Below, one piece after another: positions 10,086 to 18,229 of a stretch of DNA of 64,000 nt; the stretch's first letter is position 1, and every line of letters begins with the position of its first letter. Made by a program: the position numbers and the translations under genes. Origin of the DNA: Chryseobacterium polytrichastri (lineage in GTDB: Bacteria > Bacteroidota > Bacteroidia > Flavobacteriales > Weeksellaceae); assembly GCF_900142445.1 (NCBI RefSeq), contig NZ_FRAV01000019.1, positions 33,665 to 97,664 of the forward strand. The letters are read 5' to 3'. A model generated the notes under the pieces. That model was not told the origin of the DNA. It did no database searches and saw nothing but the letters and a program-made list of their open reading frames with translations.

Positions 10086-10913
10086 TTAAGCTAAGCTTAC
10101 TCTTACAAATCCTGTTACTTTAAGATCTCCGTTTACAGATTTTACATAGTCAGAAACAGAAATACTTCCGTCCTTAATGAAATCTTGGTGTACCAAAGTG
10201 TTGTCTTTGTAGAATCTCTGCATTTTACCTTTCAAGATGTTTTCGATAATGTTTGCAGGCTTACCTTCTTCAGTAAGTTTATGTCTTTCGATTTCTAATT
10301 CTTTATCGATAGTTTCCTGAGAAACTGCATTCTCATCAAGAGCGATTGGGTTCATAGCAGCAACCTGCATAGAAACAGCTTTAGCAACTTCGTCAGATCC
10401 CTCTACTTTAGCAGAAAGAGAAGTGATTGCAGCAATTTTGTTTCCAGCGTGGATGTAAGCTCCTAAGAAAGGACCATCTAATCTTTCGAAAGTACCGATT
10501 TCGATTTTTTCACCGATAACACCTGTTTGCTCGATTAATTTCTCAGCAACAGTCATTCCGTGGAAAGCAGTCGCTAAAAGTTCTTCTTTAGAAGCAGCAA
10601 ATACAGCCATTTCAGCTATTTCGTAAGCCAGTTCAATGAATGCTTCGTTTTTAGCAACAAAGTCAGTTTCACAGTTTAAAGAAATAATAGCACCTAACGT
10701 GTTATCTTCGTTTACTCTAGCGATAACTGCCCCTTCAGCAGACTCTCTGTCAGCTCTGTTAGCAGCAACTTTTTGTCCTTTTTTTCTAAGGATGTCAATC
10801 GCTTTTTCGAAATCTCCTTCAGCTTCAACTAAAGCTTTCTTGCAGTCCATCATACCTGCACCTGTTGTGTTTCTCAATTTTGCTACGTCTGCAGCAGCTG
10901 GTGTATAAGACAT
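10086..10913 (-). CDS. tsf: Elongation factor Ts
   Basis: 275 residues. EF-Ts is the guanine nucleotide exchange factor that regenerates EF-Tu-GTP during translation elongation. The N-terminal UBA-like domain is clear (AAADVAKLRNTTGAGMMDCK, residues 6-25). The core contact motif ETDFVAKNE (residues 82-90), which in the family includes the Asp-Phe that opens the EF-Tu nucleotide site, is intact. A minus-strand TATCTTTG at 10986-10979 is about 65 bases before the ATG and probably the -7 element. The usual partner rpsB is not upstream; a divergent secreted-protein gene is there instead, so tsf appears to be monocistronic in this genome. Confidence 0.97.
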   Translation of the reverse strand: MSYTPAAADVAKLRNTTGAGMMDCKKALVEAEGDFEKAIDILRKKGQKVAANRADRESAEGAVIARVNEDNTLGAIISLNCETDFVAKNEAFIELAYEIAEMAVFAASKEELLATAFHGMTVAEKLIEQTGVIGEKIEIGTFERLDGPFLGAYIHAGNKIAAITSLSAKVEGSDEVAKAVSMQVAAMNPIALDENAVSQETIDKELEIERHKLTEEGKPANIIENILKGKMQRFYKDNTLVHQDFIKDGSISVSDYVKSVNGDLKVTGFVRVSLA

Positions 10914-11061
10914 AATATCTATTATTTTTTTATTGTAAGATTAGTATTGATTTTTTTTAGCTTATTTTTAGAGCAGTGCAAAGATAATGATTTTAATGAT
11001 AAACTAAAAAATGACTTTTTGCGTTATTTACTTATTTAATAATTTTTTAAACGTTTAGTTA

Positions 11062-11769
11062 ATGAAAAAAATATTTCTCCTCCTGTTTTTATGCATTTTC
11101 TCGCTGGGCTTTTCTCAAAAGAAGAAAAAAGCTAAATCTAAAGCAATTATAGAAAAGGAAACCCTAATCATATACACTGAGAATGATGCCGAAAGCACAA
11201 AAGAAGCCAGAATAATTGCTGGATTTTTAAAACAAAATCCGGGTCATGCTAAAACAGATTATTTTAAAAGAAAATTGATAGAAATAATAATGGCAGATAA
11301 TTCTCCGGAAGCAAAACCAGTAATTAAGCCATTGAGTAAAGAGAAAATTGAAAAAATTGTTAGTAATAATGAGCTAAATAAGTCTAGACCAATTGCCTCA
11401 AATTCAAATAATAAAGCTGCTGCACCGGAGAAAATGGTTAATTATGCAAGTGTTGATAATACGAGTAAAAAAGCCGAACCAAGTGAAAGAAGTAAGAAGA
11501 CCGCAGCAATGCTTACGCATATGTTTAACAATGATCCGATGGATAAAGAAGCCTATATTAATATTAAGAATAGGTCTAAATGTAATTTAATTGTAAAAAT
11601 AAGCGGAAAGAAATATTATAATTTGGATGTACCAGCTAAGAGTCAAAATTTTATTTTGATAGATAAAGGAGAATATGTGGTAACTACAATGGTATGCGAT
11701 GCGAAATATTCTTCTCTGAAAAAGATAGATAAGGATATTGAGATTGAATTGAATTTGAGAGAAGATTAA
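11062..11769 (+). CDS. Secreted protein of unknown function, possibly DUF6759 family
   Basis: 235 residues with a signal peptide at 1-18 (ending LGFS, then QKKKKAKSK). A charged, lysine-rich N-terminal part includes an alpha-helical stretch (TKEARIIAGFLKQNPGHAK). A low-complexity Ser/Asn/Lys linker follows. The compact C-terminal module at about 160-232 reads YINIKNRSKCNLIVKISG, then YYNLDVPAKSQNFILIDKG and ends VCDAKYSSLKKIDKDIEIEL. That module reminds me of Chryseobacterium proteins labelled DUF6759, but I cannot confirm this. It is divergent from tsf and convergent with accA. No function is claimed; a periplasmic or surface beta-sandwich is the best guess. Confidence 0.7.
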   Translation: MKKIFLLLFLCIFSLGFSQKKKKAKSKAIIEKETLIIYTENDAESTKEARIIAGFLKQNPGHAKTDYFKRKLIEIIMADNSPEAKPVIKPLSKEKIEKIVSNNELNKSRPIASNSNNKAAAPEKMVNYASVDNTSKKAEPSERSKKTAAMLTHMFNNDPMDKEAYINIKNRSKCNLIVKISGKKYYNLDVPAKSQNFILIDKGEYVVTTMVCDAKYSSLKKIDKDIEIELNLRED

Positions 11770-11791
11770 ATAAATCTCGAAACTAAATAAA

Positions 11792-11823
11792 AAAAGCGGT
11801 TAAGAAATTTCTTAACCGCTTTT
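11792..11823. terminator. Bidirectional terminator between the secreted protein gene and accA
   Basis: A perfect 16-bp palindrome (AAAAGCGGTTAAGAAA and its complement) lies between the convergent stops at 11769 and 11828. A-tracts and T-tracts flank both sides, so it can end transcription from either strand. Confidence 0.88.
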
Positions 11824-11827
11824 TATT

Positions 11828-12784
11828 TTATCCTTTATATTGCCCCATTGCAATAAATTTATCTTGTCTTTGGGTTTCAAGCTCTTGTCCTGTAAATTTA
11901 GAAAAAGCTTTGATGTTTTGTAAAATTGAAGCTTTCAAATTTAAGTATGTTGTTGCAGGATCGTAATGCGCTCCTCCAAGTGGTTCTTCAATGATACCAT
12001 CAATGAATTTCTCTCTTAAGGCATCTTTAGGAGTCAAATTCAATGCATTCGCTGCATCTTCTTTGTGATCCCAGTTTCTCCATAAGATAGAAGAACAGCT
12101 TTCTGGTGCAATTACGGTATACCAAGTGTTTTCTAGCATATACACTTTGTTTCCAACACCAATTCCTAAGGCTCCACCACTAGCTCCTTCACCAATGATA
12201 TAAGTAAAGATTGGAGTTTTTAGCTGAACCATTGTAAAAATGTTTCTTGCAATAGCTTCACCTTGACCTCTTTCTTCAGCTTCCAATCCTGGATAAGCTC
12301 CCGGTGTATCAACCAAAGTAATCACAGGAATATTGAATTTTTCAGCAAGCTTCATTAGTCGTAAAGCTTTTCTGTATCCTTCAGGATTTGGCATTCCAAA
12401 TCTTCTGTGTTGTCTCTCTTTAGTTGTTCTTCCTTTTTGAGTTCCGATGATCATTATTTTTTGACCATCAAGGGTAGCTAAACCACCAATCATTGCAGGA
12501 TCATCTGCGAAATTTCTGTCTCCGTGAAGTTCCAGGAAACTTCCTTTGTCTACCATTCCGTTGATATAATCTAGGGTATAAGGACGATCCGGATGACGGG
12601 ATAGTTGTACTCTTTGCCAAGGTGTAAGATTAGAATAGATTTCTTTTTTCTTTTCTATGATCTTATCCTCAATTTGGCTGCATGCTAATTTTACATCAAC
12701 ACCACTTTCTTCTCCTACCAAAGAACATGTCTGGTACTGGTCCATCAATTCTTGTATAGGAAGTTCGAAACTTAAATATTCCAT
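11828..12784 (-). CDS. accA: Acetyl-CoA carboxylase carboxyltransferase subunit alpha
   Basis: 318 residues, the usual AccA length. With AccD it transfers the carboxyl group from biotin on AccB to acetyl-CoA, giving malonyl-CoA for fatty-acid synthesis in the cytoplasm. Diagnostic stretches are visible: [20 protein letters not shown] (114-133), [17 protein letters not shown] (134-150), [10 protein letters not shown] (157-166) and the oxyanion-type [12 protein letters not shown] (198-209). It lies 48 bases downstream of gltX on the same strand, with a possible internal TAAATTTG at 12814-12807 on the minus strand. The accB and accC genes are in this window at 28-30 kb. Confidence 0.97.
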   Translation of the reverse strand: MEYLSFELPIQELMDQYQTCSLVGEESGVDVKLACSQIEDKIIEKKKEIYSNLTPWQRVQLSRHPDRPYTLDYINGMVDKGSFLELHGDRNFADDPAMIGGLATLDGQKIMIIGTQKGRTTKERQHRRFGMPNPEGYRKALRLMKLAEKFNIPVITLVDTPGAYPGLEAEERGQGEAIARNIFTMVQLKTPIFTYIIGEGASGGALGIGVGNKVYMLENTWYTVIAPESCSSILWRNWDHKEDAANALNLTPKDALREKFIDGIIEEPLGGAHYDPATTYLNLKASILQNIKAFSKFTGQELETQRQDKFIAMGQYKG

Positions 12785-12832
12785 TCTTGAAGTAAATTAA
12801 ATCTTTCAAATTTATGAAAAATTATGGTAATT

Positions 12833-14557
12833 CTATTTAAAATTATTGATAGCATTGTTTATCCTAGCTATACTTTCTTGTTTTCCAATGATTTCTAAAA
12901 TGTCTGGAACGTCTGGTCCCTTCAATTCTCCAACCAAGGCTAAACGGAGCGGCATCATTACTTTACCCATTCCTAAGCCCTTGTTTTCTGCGAAATCATG
13001 TATTGCCTGCTTCAAGGTTTCAGAAGTAAATTCGGTACTTTCTAATGTGGTAGCAAATTCACCTAAAACAGCAGAAGTCTCATCATTCCAAGCTTTTTTT
13101 GATGCCTTTTCATCATAAGAAACCGGAGCTTCGAAGAAAAATTTTCCGTTTTCATAGATGTCTTTCGGGAAAGTTGCTCTTTCTTTCATCAGGTGAATAA
13201 TCTTCAGTAATTTTTCATCATCAATCGTTAGATCTACATCTGAATTTTTCAATATTTGAAGTAATTCTTCATCAGATTTCAATTGAATATACTGATGGTT
13301 AAACCATTCTGATTTTTCTTTACTGAATCTCGCACCTGCCTTATGAACTTTATGAAGATCGAATTCTTTTGCCATTTCATCTAAAGACAAAATTTCTTTA
13401 TCATCTGCAGGAGACCAGCCTAAAAGAGCAGACATATTGATGAATGCTTCAGGAAGATAGCCATTTTCTCTGTAGCCCTTAGAAATGTTTCCTGTTGCAG
13501 GATCTTTGAAATCTAAAGGAAATACTGGGAATCCGAATTTATCACCGTCTCTTTTGCTTAATTTTCCTGAAAGTCCTTTCTTTAAAAATTGCTTTACAGA
13601 AGCCGTTATTTCATCGTCCTTATCATTTTCGCCCAACATAGATTTAAACCTTGGACTTTTTACTTCTGAAAAGAATTTTTTAATAATTGCTGCTGATTCA
13701 TCAAAAGAAAATTGGCTGTTTTTCGTCACAAATTCATCTGTAAAAGATTTTGTAATACTGTCAATATTATCTTTATTAATTAATGTTGATACATCAGGTT
13801 TTAGAATCAATGAAAGGTGAGCAAATTGTGGAGCTTCCCAAGCCATTGCTTCATATAATAAAGTGTGTAGGCCTAAAGATGGTAACCATTCTTCCCCACG
13901 GATTACGTGAGAAATTTCCATTTCGTGGTCATCAATGATGTTGGCGAAATGGTAAGTTGGCATTCCGTCGTTTTTAACTAAAACTTTATCGTCTAGTGTA
14001 TTTGTATTTACAGAAGAATTCCCTCTAATAATGTCTACAAGATTCAAGGTTCTGTCAATTGGCATTTTAAATCTTACAACGTAAGGAGTTTTTTCATCCA
14101 ACAGTTTTTGAACTTCCTCTTCAGAAAGAGAAAGACTGTTTCTTAAACGGTTTCTCGTTTTGTTATCATAAGAAAAAACGTCTCCTTTAGCTTCATATTC
14201 TGCACGAATAACATCTAATTCTTCCGCAGTATCAAAAGCAATATAAGCATAATCTGTTTTCAAGATCTGCTCTGTATATCTGTTGTAGATATCTCTTCTT
14301 TCAGATTGTCTGTATGGAGCAAATTTCCCTCCTTTCTTAGGACTTTCGTCAGGAATGATGCCGCACCATTCTAATGCTTCTTCGATATATTCTTCAGCTC
14401 CTTCTACATATCTTGCAGTATCTGTATCTTCAATTCTCAATACAAATTCACCACCTTGATTTTTAGCAAAAAGATAATCATATAATGCGGTTCTTACGCC
14501 TCCCAAATGCAAAGGTCCGGTAGGACTTGGAGCAAAACGTACTCTAACTTTCTCCAT
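12833..14557 (-). CDS. gltX: Glutamate--tRNA ligase with an unusual insertion
   Basis: 574 residues, against roughly 500 for typical bacterial GltX. Class I signatures are present: the HIGH-type motif within FAPSPTGPLHLGGVRTALY (8-26), VIRGEEWLPS (218-227), and the KMSKS-type motif KLSKRDGDK (332-340). The extra length sits at about residues 255-330, between HLSLILKP and GKLSKR, where normal enzymes have a few residues. The insertion is hydrophilic and probably helical (FSFDESAAIIKKFFSEVK). The rest aligns with the C-terminal anticodon-binding part. The reading frame is continuous, so this looks like a real insertion, not a frameshift. A TAAATTTG box at 14584-14577 on the minus strand lies 20 bases before the ATG. 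Confidence 0.95.
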   Translation of the reverse strand: MEKVRVRFAPSPTGPLHLGGVRTALYDYLFAKNQGGEFVLRIEDTDTARYVEGAEEYIEEALEWCGIIPDESPKKGGKFAPYRQSERRDIYNRYTEQILKTDYAYIAFDTAEELDVIRAEYEAKGDVFSYDNKTRNRLRNSLSLSEEEVQKLLDEKTPYVVRFKMPIDRTLNLVDIIRGNSSVNTNTLDDKVLVKNDGMPTYHFANIIDDHEMEISHVIRGEEWLPSLGLHTLLYEAMAWEAPQFAHLSLILKPDVSTLINKDNIDSITKSFTDEFVTKNSQFSFDESAAIIKKFFSEVKSPRFKSMLGENDKDDEITASVKQFLKKGLSGKLSKRDGDKFGFPVFPLDFKDPATGNISKGYRENGYLPEAFINMSALLGWSPADDKEILSLDEMAKEFDLHKVHKAGARFSKEKSEWFNHQYIQLKSDEELLQILKNSDVDLTIDDEKLLKIIHLMKERATFPKDIYENGKFFFEAPVSYDEKASKKAWNDETSAVLGEFATTLESTEFTSETLKQAIHDFAENKGLGMGKVMMPLRLALVGELKGPDVPDILEIIGKQESIARINNAINNFK

Positions 14558-14639
14558 TTCAAATAAAATTTTGATGCAAATTTACTTAAAAATATATGTT
14601 TTAAAGTTGTTTTACCATTCTGTTATTGGCTTTTTTGAT

Positions 14640-14804
14640 TTTATTACTTCAATTCATAAAAGCAATCTCCTTTATAGAAATAGCGGGAAGACTATTGAAG
14701 GAATATTTTGGTTTGGTAGATGGCACAGATTATAGAAGTGTAGAGAAAAGTACTTTGGAGAAGATGATATTGTGAGGCTTAATGATGAGTATGACAGAAA
14801 TTAA
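14640..14804 (+). pseudogene. Possible degraded coding remnant in the spacer before the glycosyltransferase island
   Basis: The 348-base spacer 14558-14905 holds no intact gene. Its middle reads as protein-like sequence only across an internal stop: RNSGKTIEGIFWFGRWHRL, stop, then KCREKYFGEDDIVRLNDEYD before a TAA at 14802. No family is recognised. It could be a decayed gene end or chance. Confidence 0.25.
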
Positions 14805-14870
14805 GAAAAAATATTTATAAAAATTTGTAGTGCTACACGAATATTTCATGCAGCCTTATCTTTAAAAATG

Positions 14871-14878
14871 TATTTTTG
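14871..14878 (+). promoter_or_regulatory. Putative -7 element for the first glycosyltransferase operon
   Basis: TATTTTTG fits TAnnTTTG and lies 27 bases before the ATG at 14906. No good TTG is found 17-23 bases upstream, so support is partial. Confidence 0.45.
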
Positions 14879-14905
14879 TAATATATAAAATATTTTAAGT
14901 TGTCA

Positions 14906-15703
14906 ATGAAAAAAGCAATTTGTCTTTTTATCGTAGGAGAAAAGTATTGGAAGATGTACGATAAAAATAAAGTACAGTTTGAAAATTATGCAAAAAAATG
15001 TGGGGCAGATTTAAAAATTATTGATAAGCCTTTAGATGAAAAGTTTAAAAGACCGCTTTTATCCCAAAAATTGTTGATTCCGGCAGCGACACAACAATAT
15101 GATATAGTACTTTTTCTTGATTTAGATATTATCATTTCAGATAAAGCACCATCAATTTTCGAATATCTTCCCATAAATAAATATTTTGGTGCAATTCTGG
15201 ACCCAAGAGGAACTATCGAATTTAATAAAACTTGGGGGCATATTCCAAGAATCTTAGATGAAACCAATGAAGTTTATTTCACAGATCGTTATTTTGAAAA
15301 TCATCCTTTATTACAGGGAAGCATCAATGGCGGAGTATTTATTTTCAGACCGAAAAAAATAGCAGATTTTTTTGAAAATTATTACTTCTCTAGCCATAAT
15401 CAAGGTGAACTTAATAGTTTTGAAGAAACTCCTTTTGCATATTTTTCGCAGATTAATAATTGGTTTGAGGCTTTACCAATAGAATTTAATACACAGATAT
15501 TATATAAAATAAAAGGAACTGAAAAAGGTGTTGAAATTGATAAAAGAGAAAAAAAACTTCCTAAATTTTTTCTGAAGTATTATTATAAAAAAACAGGCTT
15601 TTGCTTTTATCCAACAAAGCAATATAAAAATTATATAAAACAAATTATTTCTGAAAATTATTTTATCCATTTTTCAGGCAATTATCCAATAATATCCAAT
15701 TAA
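14906..15703 (+). CDS. Glycosyltransferase with DxD motif (GT8/nucleotide-diphospho-sugar transferase type)
   Basis: 265 residues from ATG 14906; a TTG two codons earlier is in frame but less likely. The N-terminus KAICLFIVGEKYWKMY and the core YDIVLFLDLDIIISD (residues 65-79) are typical of GT-A fold enzymes. In the motif the two Asp residues (72 and 74) would bind the metal and sugar nucleotide. NGGVFIFRPKKIADF follows, as in GT8-like enzymes where the bound sugar is read. It is the first gene of a three-gene run; the next starts 1 base after its stop. No transmembrane segment or signal peptide is seen, so it probably works at the cytoplasmic face of the inner membrane. Donor and acceptor are unknown. 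Confidence 0.8.
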   Translation: MKKAICLFIVGEKYWKMYDKNKVQFENYAKKCGADLKIIDKPLDEKFKRPLLSQKLLIPAATQQYDIVLFLDLDIIISDKAPSIFEYLPINKYFGAILDPRGTIEFNKTWGHIPRILDETNEVYFTDRYFENHPLLQGSINGGVFIFRPKKIADFFENYYFSSHNQGELNSFEETPFAYFSQINNWFEALPIEFNTQILYKIKGTEKGVEIDKREKKLPKFFLKYYYKKTGFCFYPTKQYKNYIKQIISENYFIHFSGNYPIISN

Positions 15704-15704
15704 T

Positions 15705-16361
15705 ATGAGCATACTCTCTCGCATTTCGAGTGCATTTATTACTGTTTCTTACGGGATTACAGTAAATAATGAAGTTGAAGAAATTACTTTACTTTTAAAA
15801 ACTTTACTTCCTTTGATTGATAAACGTGATGAAATTATCGTGCTACAGGATATTACTGAAAAAAATCAAAAAGTTTCAGATATTTTGGATAAGTACGGTG
15901 ATCAAATTATTAGATTGGAAGCTAGATTAGATGGTGACTTTGCTACATTTAAAAATAACTTGATAAAAGCAGCCAGAAAAAAATATTTATTTCAAATAGA
16001 TGCTGACGAAATTCCTAAAGAATCTCTTATCAAAGGAATTAAATCTTATCTGTCTGAAAAAAGGAAAGAAGAGGTTTTAATGGTGCCGAGAATTAATATT
16101 GTAAATGGAGTAACAGATGAGCATATTGAGCGTTGGAAGTGGAAATTAAATGAAGAAGGATATGTGAATTTTCCGGATTATCAATACCGTATTTTTAAAT
16201 TAAATAAGGGAATTGTTTGGGAAAATAAGGTACACGAGAGACTTCGTAACTATAAGACAATTGCAAGTTTACCTTCTTTGGATTATTCTATGTGCCTTTT
16301 GCATATTAAAGAAATAGAGAGACAGGAGCAGCAAAATTCATTTTATGACACCATACAATAA
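15705..16361 (+). CDS. Glycosyltransferase family 2-like protein
   Basis: 218 residues. The start FITVSYGITVNNEVEEITLLL is the first beta-alpha unit of a GT-A fold. FQIDADEIP (residues 97-105) supplies the DxD-like metal-binding motif, and RIFKLNKGIVWENKVHERL is the conserved segment seen in short GT2 proteins such as those modifying LPS core. It is shorter than full GT2 enzymes and has no membrane tail. It follows the preceding gene after 1 base and is 13 bases from the next start, so it is probably translated from the same message. Confidence 0.78.
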   Translation: MSILSRISSAFITVSYGITVNNEVEEITLLLKTLLPLIDKRDEIIVLQDITEKNQKVSDILDKYGDQIIRLEARLDGDFATFKNNLIKAARKKYLFQIDADEIPKESLIKGIKSYLSEKRKEEVLMVPRINIVNGVTDEHIERWKWKLNEEGYVNFPDYQYRIFKLNKGIVWENKVHERLRNYKTIASLPSLDYSMCLLHIKEIERQEQQNSFYDTIQ

Positions 16362-16374
16362 ATATCTGATGAGT

Positions 16375-17595
16375 ATGAAAGTAATTTTAGATGCTGATGT
16401 TATCGCAGATTCGTATAAAGACAACCGTACCGGGATTTTTCGGGTTGCTTTTGAACTTTTTGGAAGCTTAGCAAAGCTTAAGTCTGTTGATGTTTATTAC
16501 AGCCATTTGAGTTTATTTCACCGTGAAACTTCTACCGGGGAATTAGACGAGTTCTTTAGCGAGAACTCTATAACAATAAATCGTGCAAACGTTAGAGCCA
16601 AACGCAAATTTTTACTATTCAGAAAAGAAAAGCTTTTTAGGTATTTATACAACAAAATTGGAATTTATAATTATAAGAACACTCATTTTGAAAAAGTTTG
16701 GAAGAATGCTGACATTTTTCATTCTTTTTATCATCCTTTCAATAACGAAATCGAAAAATATCCTAATCTAAAGAAAGTTATTACAGTTCATGATTTAATC
16801 CCTGTTTTATTTCCAGACCTTCATTTTACTTCAGATTTAATAAATAATATTGTAGCAAGTATTGGAAAGGACGGATATGCAATTTGTGTTTCCGAGAATA
16901 CAAAAAAAGATTTATTGAATTATGCTCCTCACATAAACCCCAATCATGTTTTCGTTAATTTGTTAGCAGCTTCAAAAACACTTTTTTATGTTTGTAAAGA
17001 TGTGGAGAAATTTAATCATATAAAGGCTAAATACAATCTTCCGAAAAAATATTTTCTGAGTGTAGGGACTTTAGAACCTCGAAAAAATGTAGATTTTGTG
17101 ATTCGAACTTTTTTAAAATTTATTAAAGAAAATAAGATTGATGATCTAGGGTTGGTTTTAGTAGGTGCAAAAGGTTGGGATTATGATAAAATTTTTGAAG
17201 AATATAATAATGCTCAAGAATTAAAAAATAAAATTATAATTACAGGAAGAGTCCCTGATGAAGATCTTGCAAGTTTGTATAGCCATGCTCACTCTTTTTA
17301 TTATATGTCCCTTTATGAAGGTTTTGGATTGCCTCCTTTAGAAGCAATGCAATGTGGTATTGCAACGGTCACTTCCAATACTTCATCATTGCCGGAAGTT
17401 GTAGGTGATGGCGGAATTATGTTGGATCCCAATGATGAAAAACTATTGTCAAAAACAATGTTAGATTTGTATTTGGATGATTCTTTGAGAGAAGAATATG
17501 CTAAAAAAGGACTCAACCGTTCAAAATTATTTTCATGGAAAAAAAGTGCTGAGGAGCTTGTTGATATTTATCAAAAAATTGGGAATTCTAGATAG
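16375..17595 (+). CDS. Glycosyltransferase family 4 (GT-B)
   Basis: 406 residues from ATG 16375 (MKVILDADV). Starts at 16345 and 16369 are in frame, but the first would overlap the previous gene and add a non-conserved tail. A Rossmann N-terminal half includes VITVHDLIPVLFPD. The C-terminal half has FLSVGTLEPRKNVDFVI and the GT4 EX7E motif within YEGFGLPPLEAMQCGIATV. It would transfer a sugar from a nucleotide donor with retention of configuration. It ends the first glycosyltransferase run; a long AT-rich spacer follows. Confidence 0.88.
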   Translation: MKVILDADVIADSYKDNRTGIFRVAFELFGSLAKLKSVDVYYSHLSLFHRETSTGELDEFFSENSITINRANVRAKRKFLLFRKEKLFRYLYNKIGIYNYKNTHFEKVWKNADIFHSFYHPFNNEIEKYPNLKKVITVHDLIPVLFPDLHFTSDLINNIVASIGKDGYAICVSENTKKDLLNYAPHINPNHVFVNLLAASKTLFYVCKDVEKFNHIKAKYNLPKKYFLSVGTLEPRKNVDFVIRTFLKFIKENKIDDLGLVLVGAKGWDYDKIFEEYNNAQELKNKIIITGRVPDEDLASLYSHAHSFYYMSLYEGFGLPPLEAMQCGIATVTSNTSSLPEVVGDGGIMLDPNDEKLLSKTMLDLYLDDSLREEYAKKGLNRSKLFSWKKSAEELVDIYQKIGNSR

Positions 17596-18030
17596 ATTTA
17601 AATCGGATATTTCTACTTGTTGTAGTTCTGTTTTTTAATAATTTTAGCCGCAAATTTCTTATAATTTCAATTTTAGAAAATTGATTTTGTTATATTTTCT
17701 ATAGCATTCTTTCCATTTATATTCATCATTAAATATGAAATAATAACAAAATTCGTTTGTGTTATTTTCTCTATATATGGGCTCTCCTTACACAATCATT
17801 TTTAAAGATTTTAAATGATCTTTTGTTCGTTTTTATTATATAGATTTTCTATGAATAAGTAGGAGTGAGTAATTCGGTTATACTAAATAAAGTAGTGTTA
17901 ATCAGTGTTTGTCGTCTAAAAGCAATTGAAAAGATGAAGATTTCAAAAAATTAACTATTTTTTATTATTGATAATGTATTATTGGATTTTTTGATCTTAT
18001 ATTTGTAGAATTTTAATACGAGTAAATCAT
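17596..18030. other. AT-rich spacer with no recognised gene
   Basis: About 435 bases between the first glycosyltransferase run and the small open frame at 18031. I see no coding frame with family resemblance. There is a weak inverted repeat around 17797-17820 (ATCATTTTTAAAGATTTTAAATGAT) and a promoter-like box at its end. Confidence 0.6.
17998..18005 (+). promoter_or_regulatory. Putative -7 element upstream of the lipoprotein operon
   Basis: TATATTTG matches TAnnTTTG. It would start a transcript near 18012, giving the lipoprotein gene at 18230 a long leader that includes the GC-richer island. The spacing to candidate TTG elements (13 or 27 bases) is not ideal. Confidence 0.4.
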
Positions 18031-18204
18031 ATGCTTACAATTAGTGAGAAACCTTGGAATAGACGCCATATATTGGCTTGTAAGTCCAGCGAGGAAATAA
18101 AAAGTGCTAGCGCGAATTGGCTCCAAAAGCTATCTTATCATTGCTATAATAAAAAAGATATAGCAATATTTGAAGCTAAGGGAAGTAGACAAGAATATAA
18201 CTAA
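18031..18204 (+). CDS. Doubtful 57-residue ORF in a GC-richer island (leader or structured RNA?)
   Basis: ATG 18031 to TAA 18204 encodes 57 residues (MLTISEKPWNRRHILACKSS at the start), with no recognised family, signal peptide or membrane segment. The DNA at 18051-18130 is about 45% GC by my count, against about 18% in the 60 bases before 18031. It uses codons rare in the neighbours (CGC, GCG, CTC). A GCCA/TGGC hairpin with a 5-base loop lies at about 18065. It could be a small protein, a leader peptide or a structured RNA before the lipoprotein gene. Confidence 0.3.
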   Translation: MLTISEKPWNRRHILACKSSEEIKSASANWLQKLSYHCYNKKDIAIFEAKGSRQEYN

Positions 18205-18229
18205 GAATAAAATGACAAATACACTAAGG

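Noticed and set aside
13568..13795. Intein in GltX
   Set aside because: The insertion is only about 75 residues and lacks Cys/Ser/Thr splicing ends, block motifs and a His-Asn end.
16345..16374. Upstream start for the GT4 gene
   Set aside because: It would overlap the preceding gene by 17 bases and add a tail that does not fit the GT4 N-terminus; ATG 16375 gives the canonical start.
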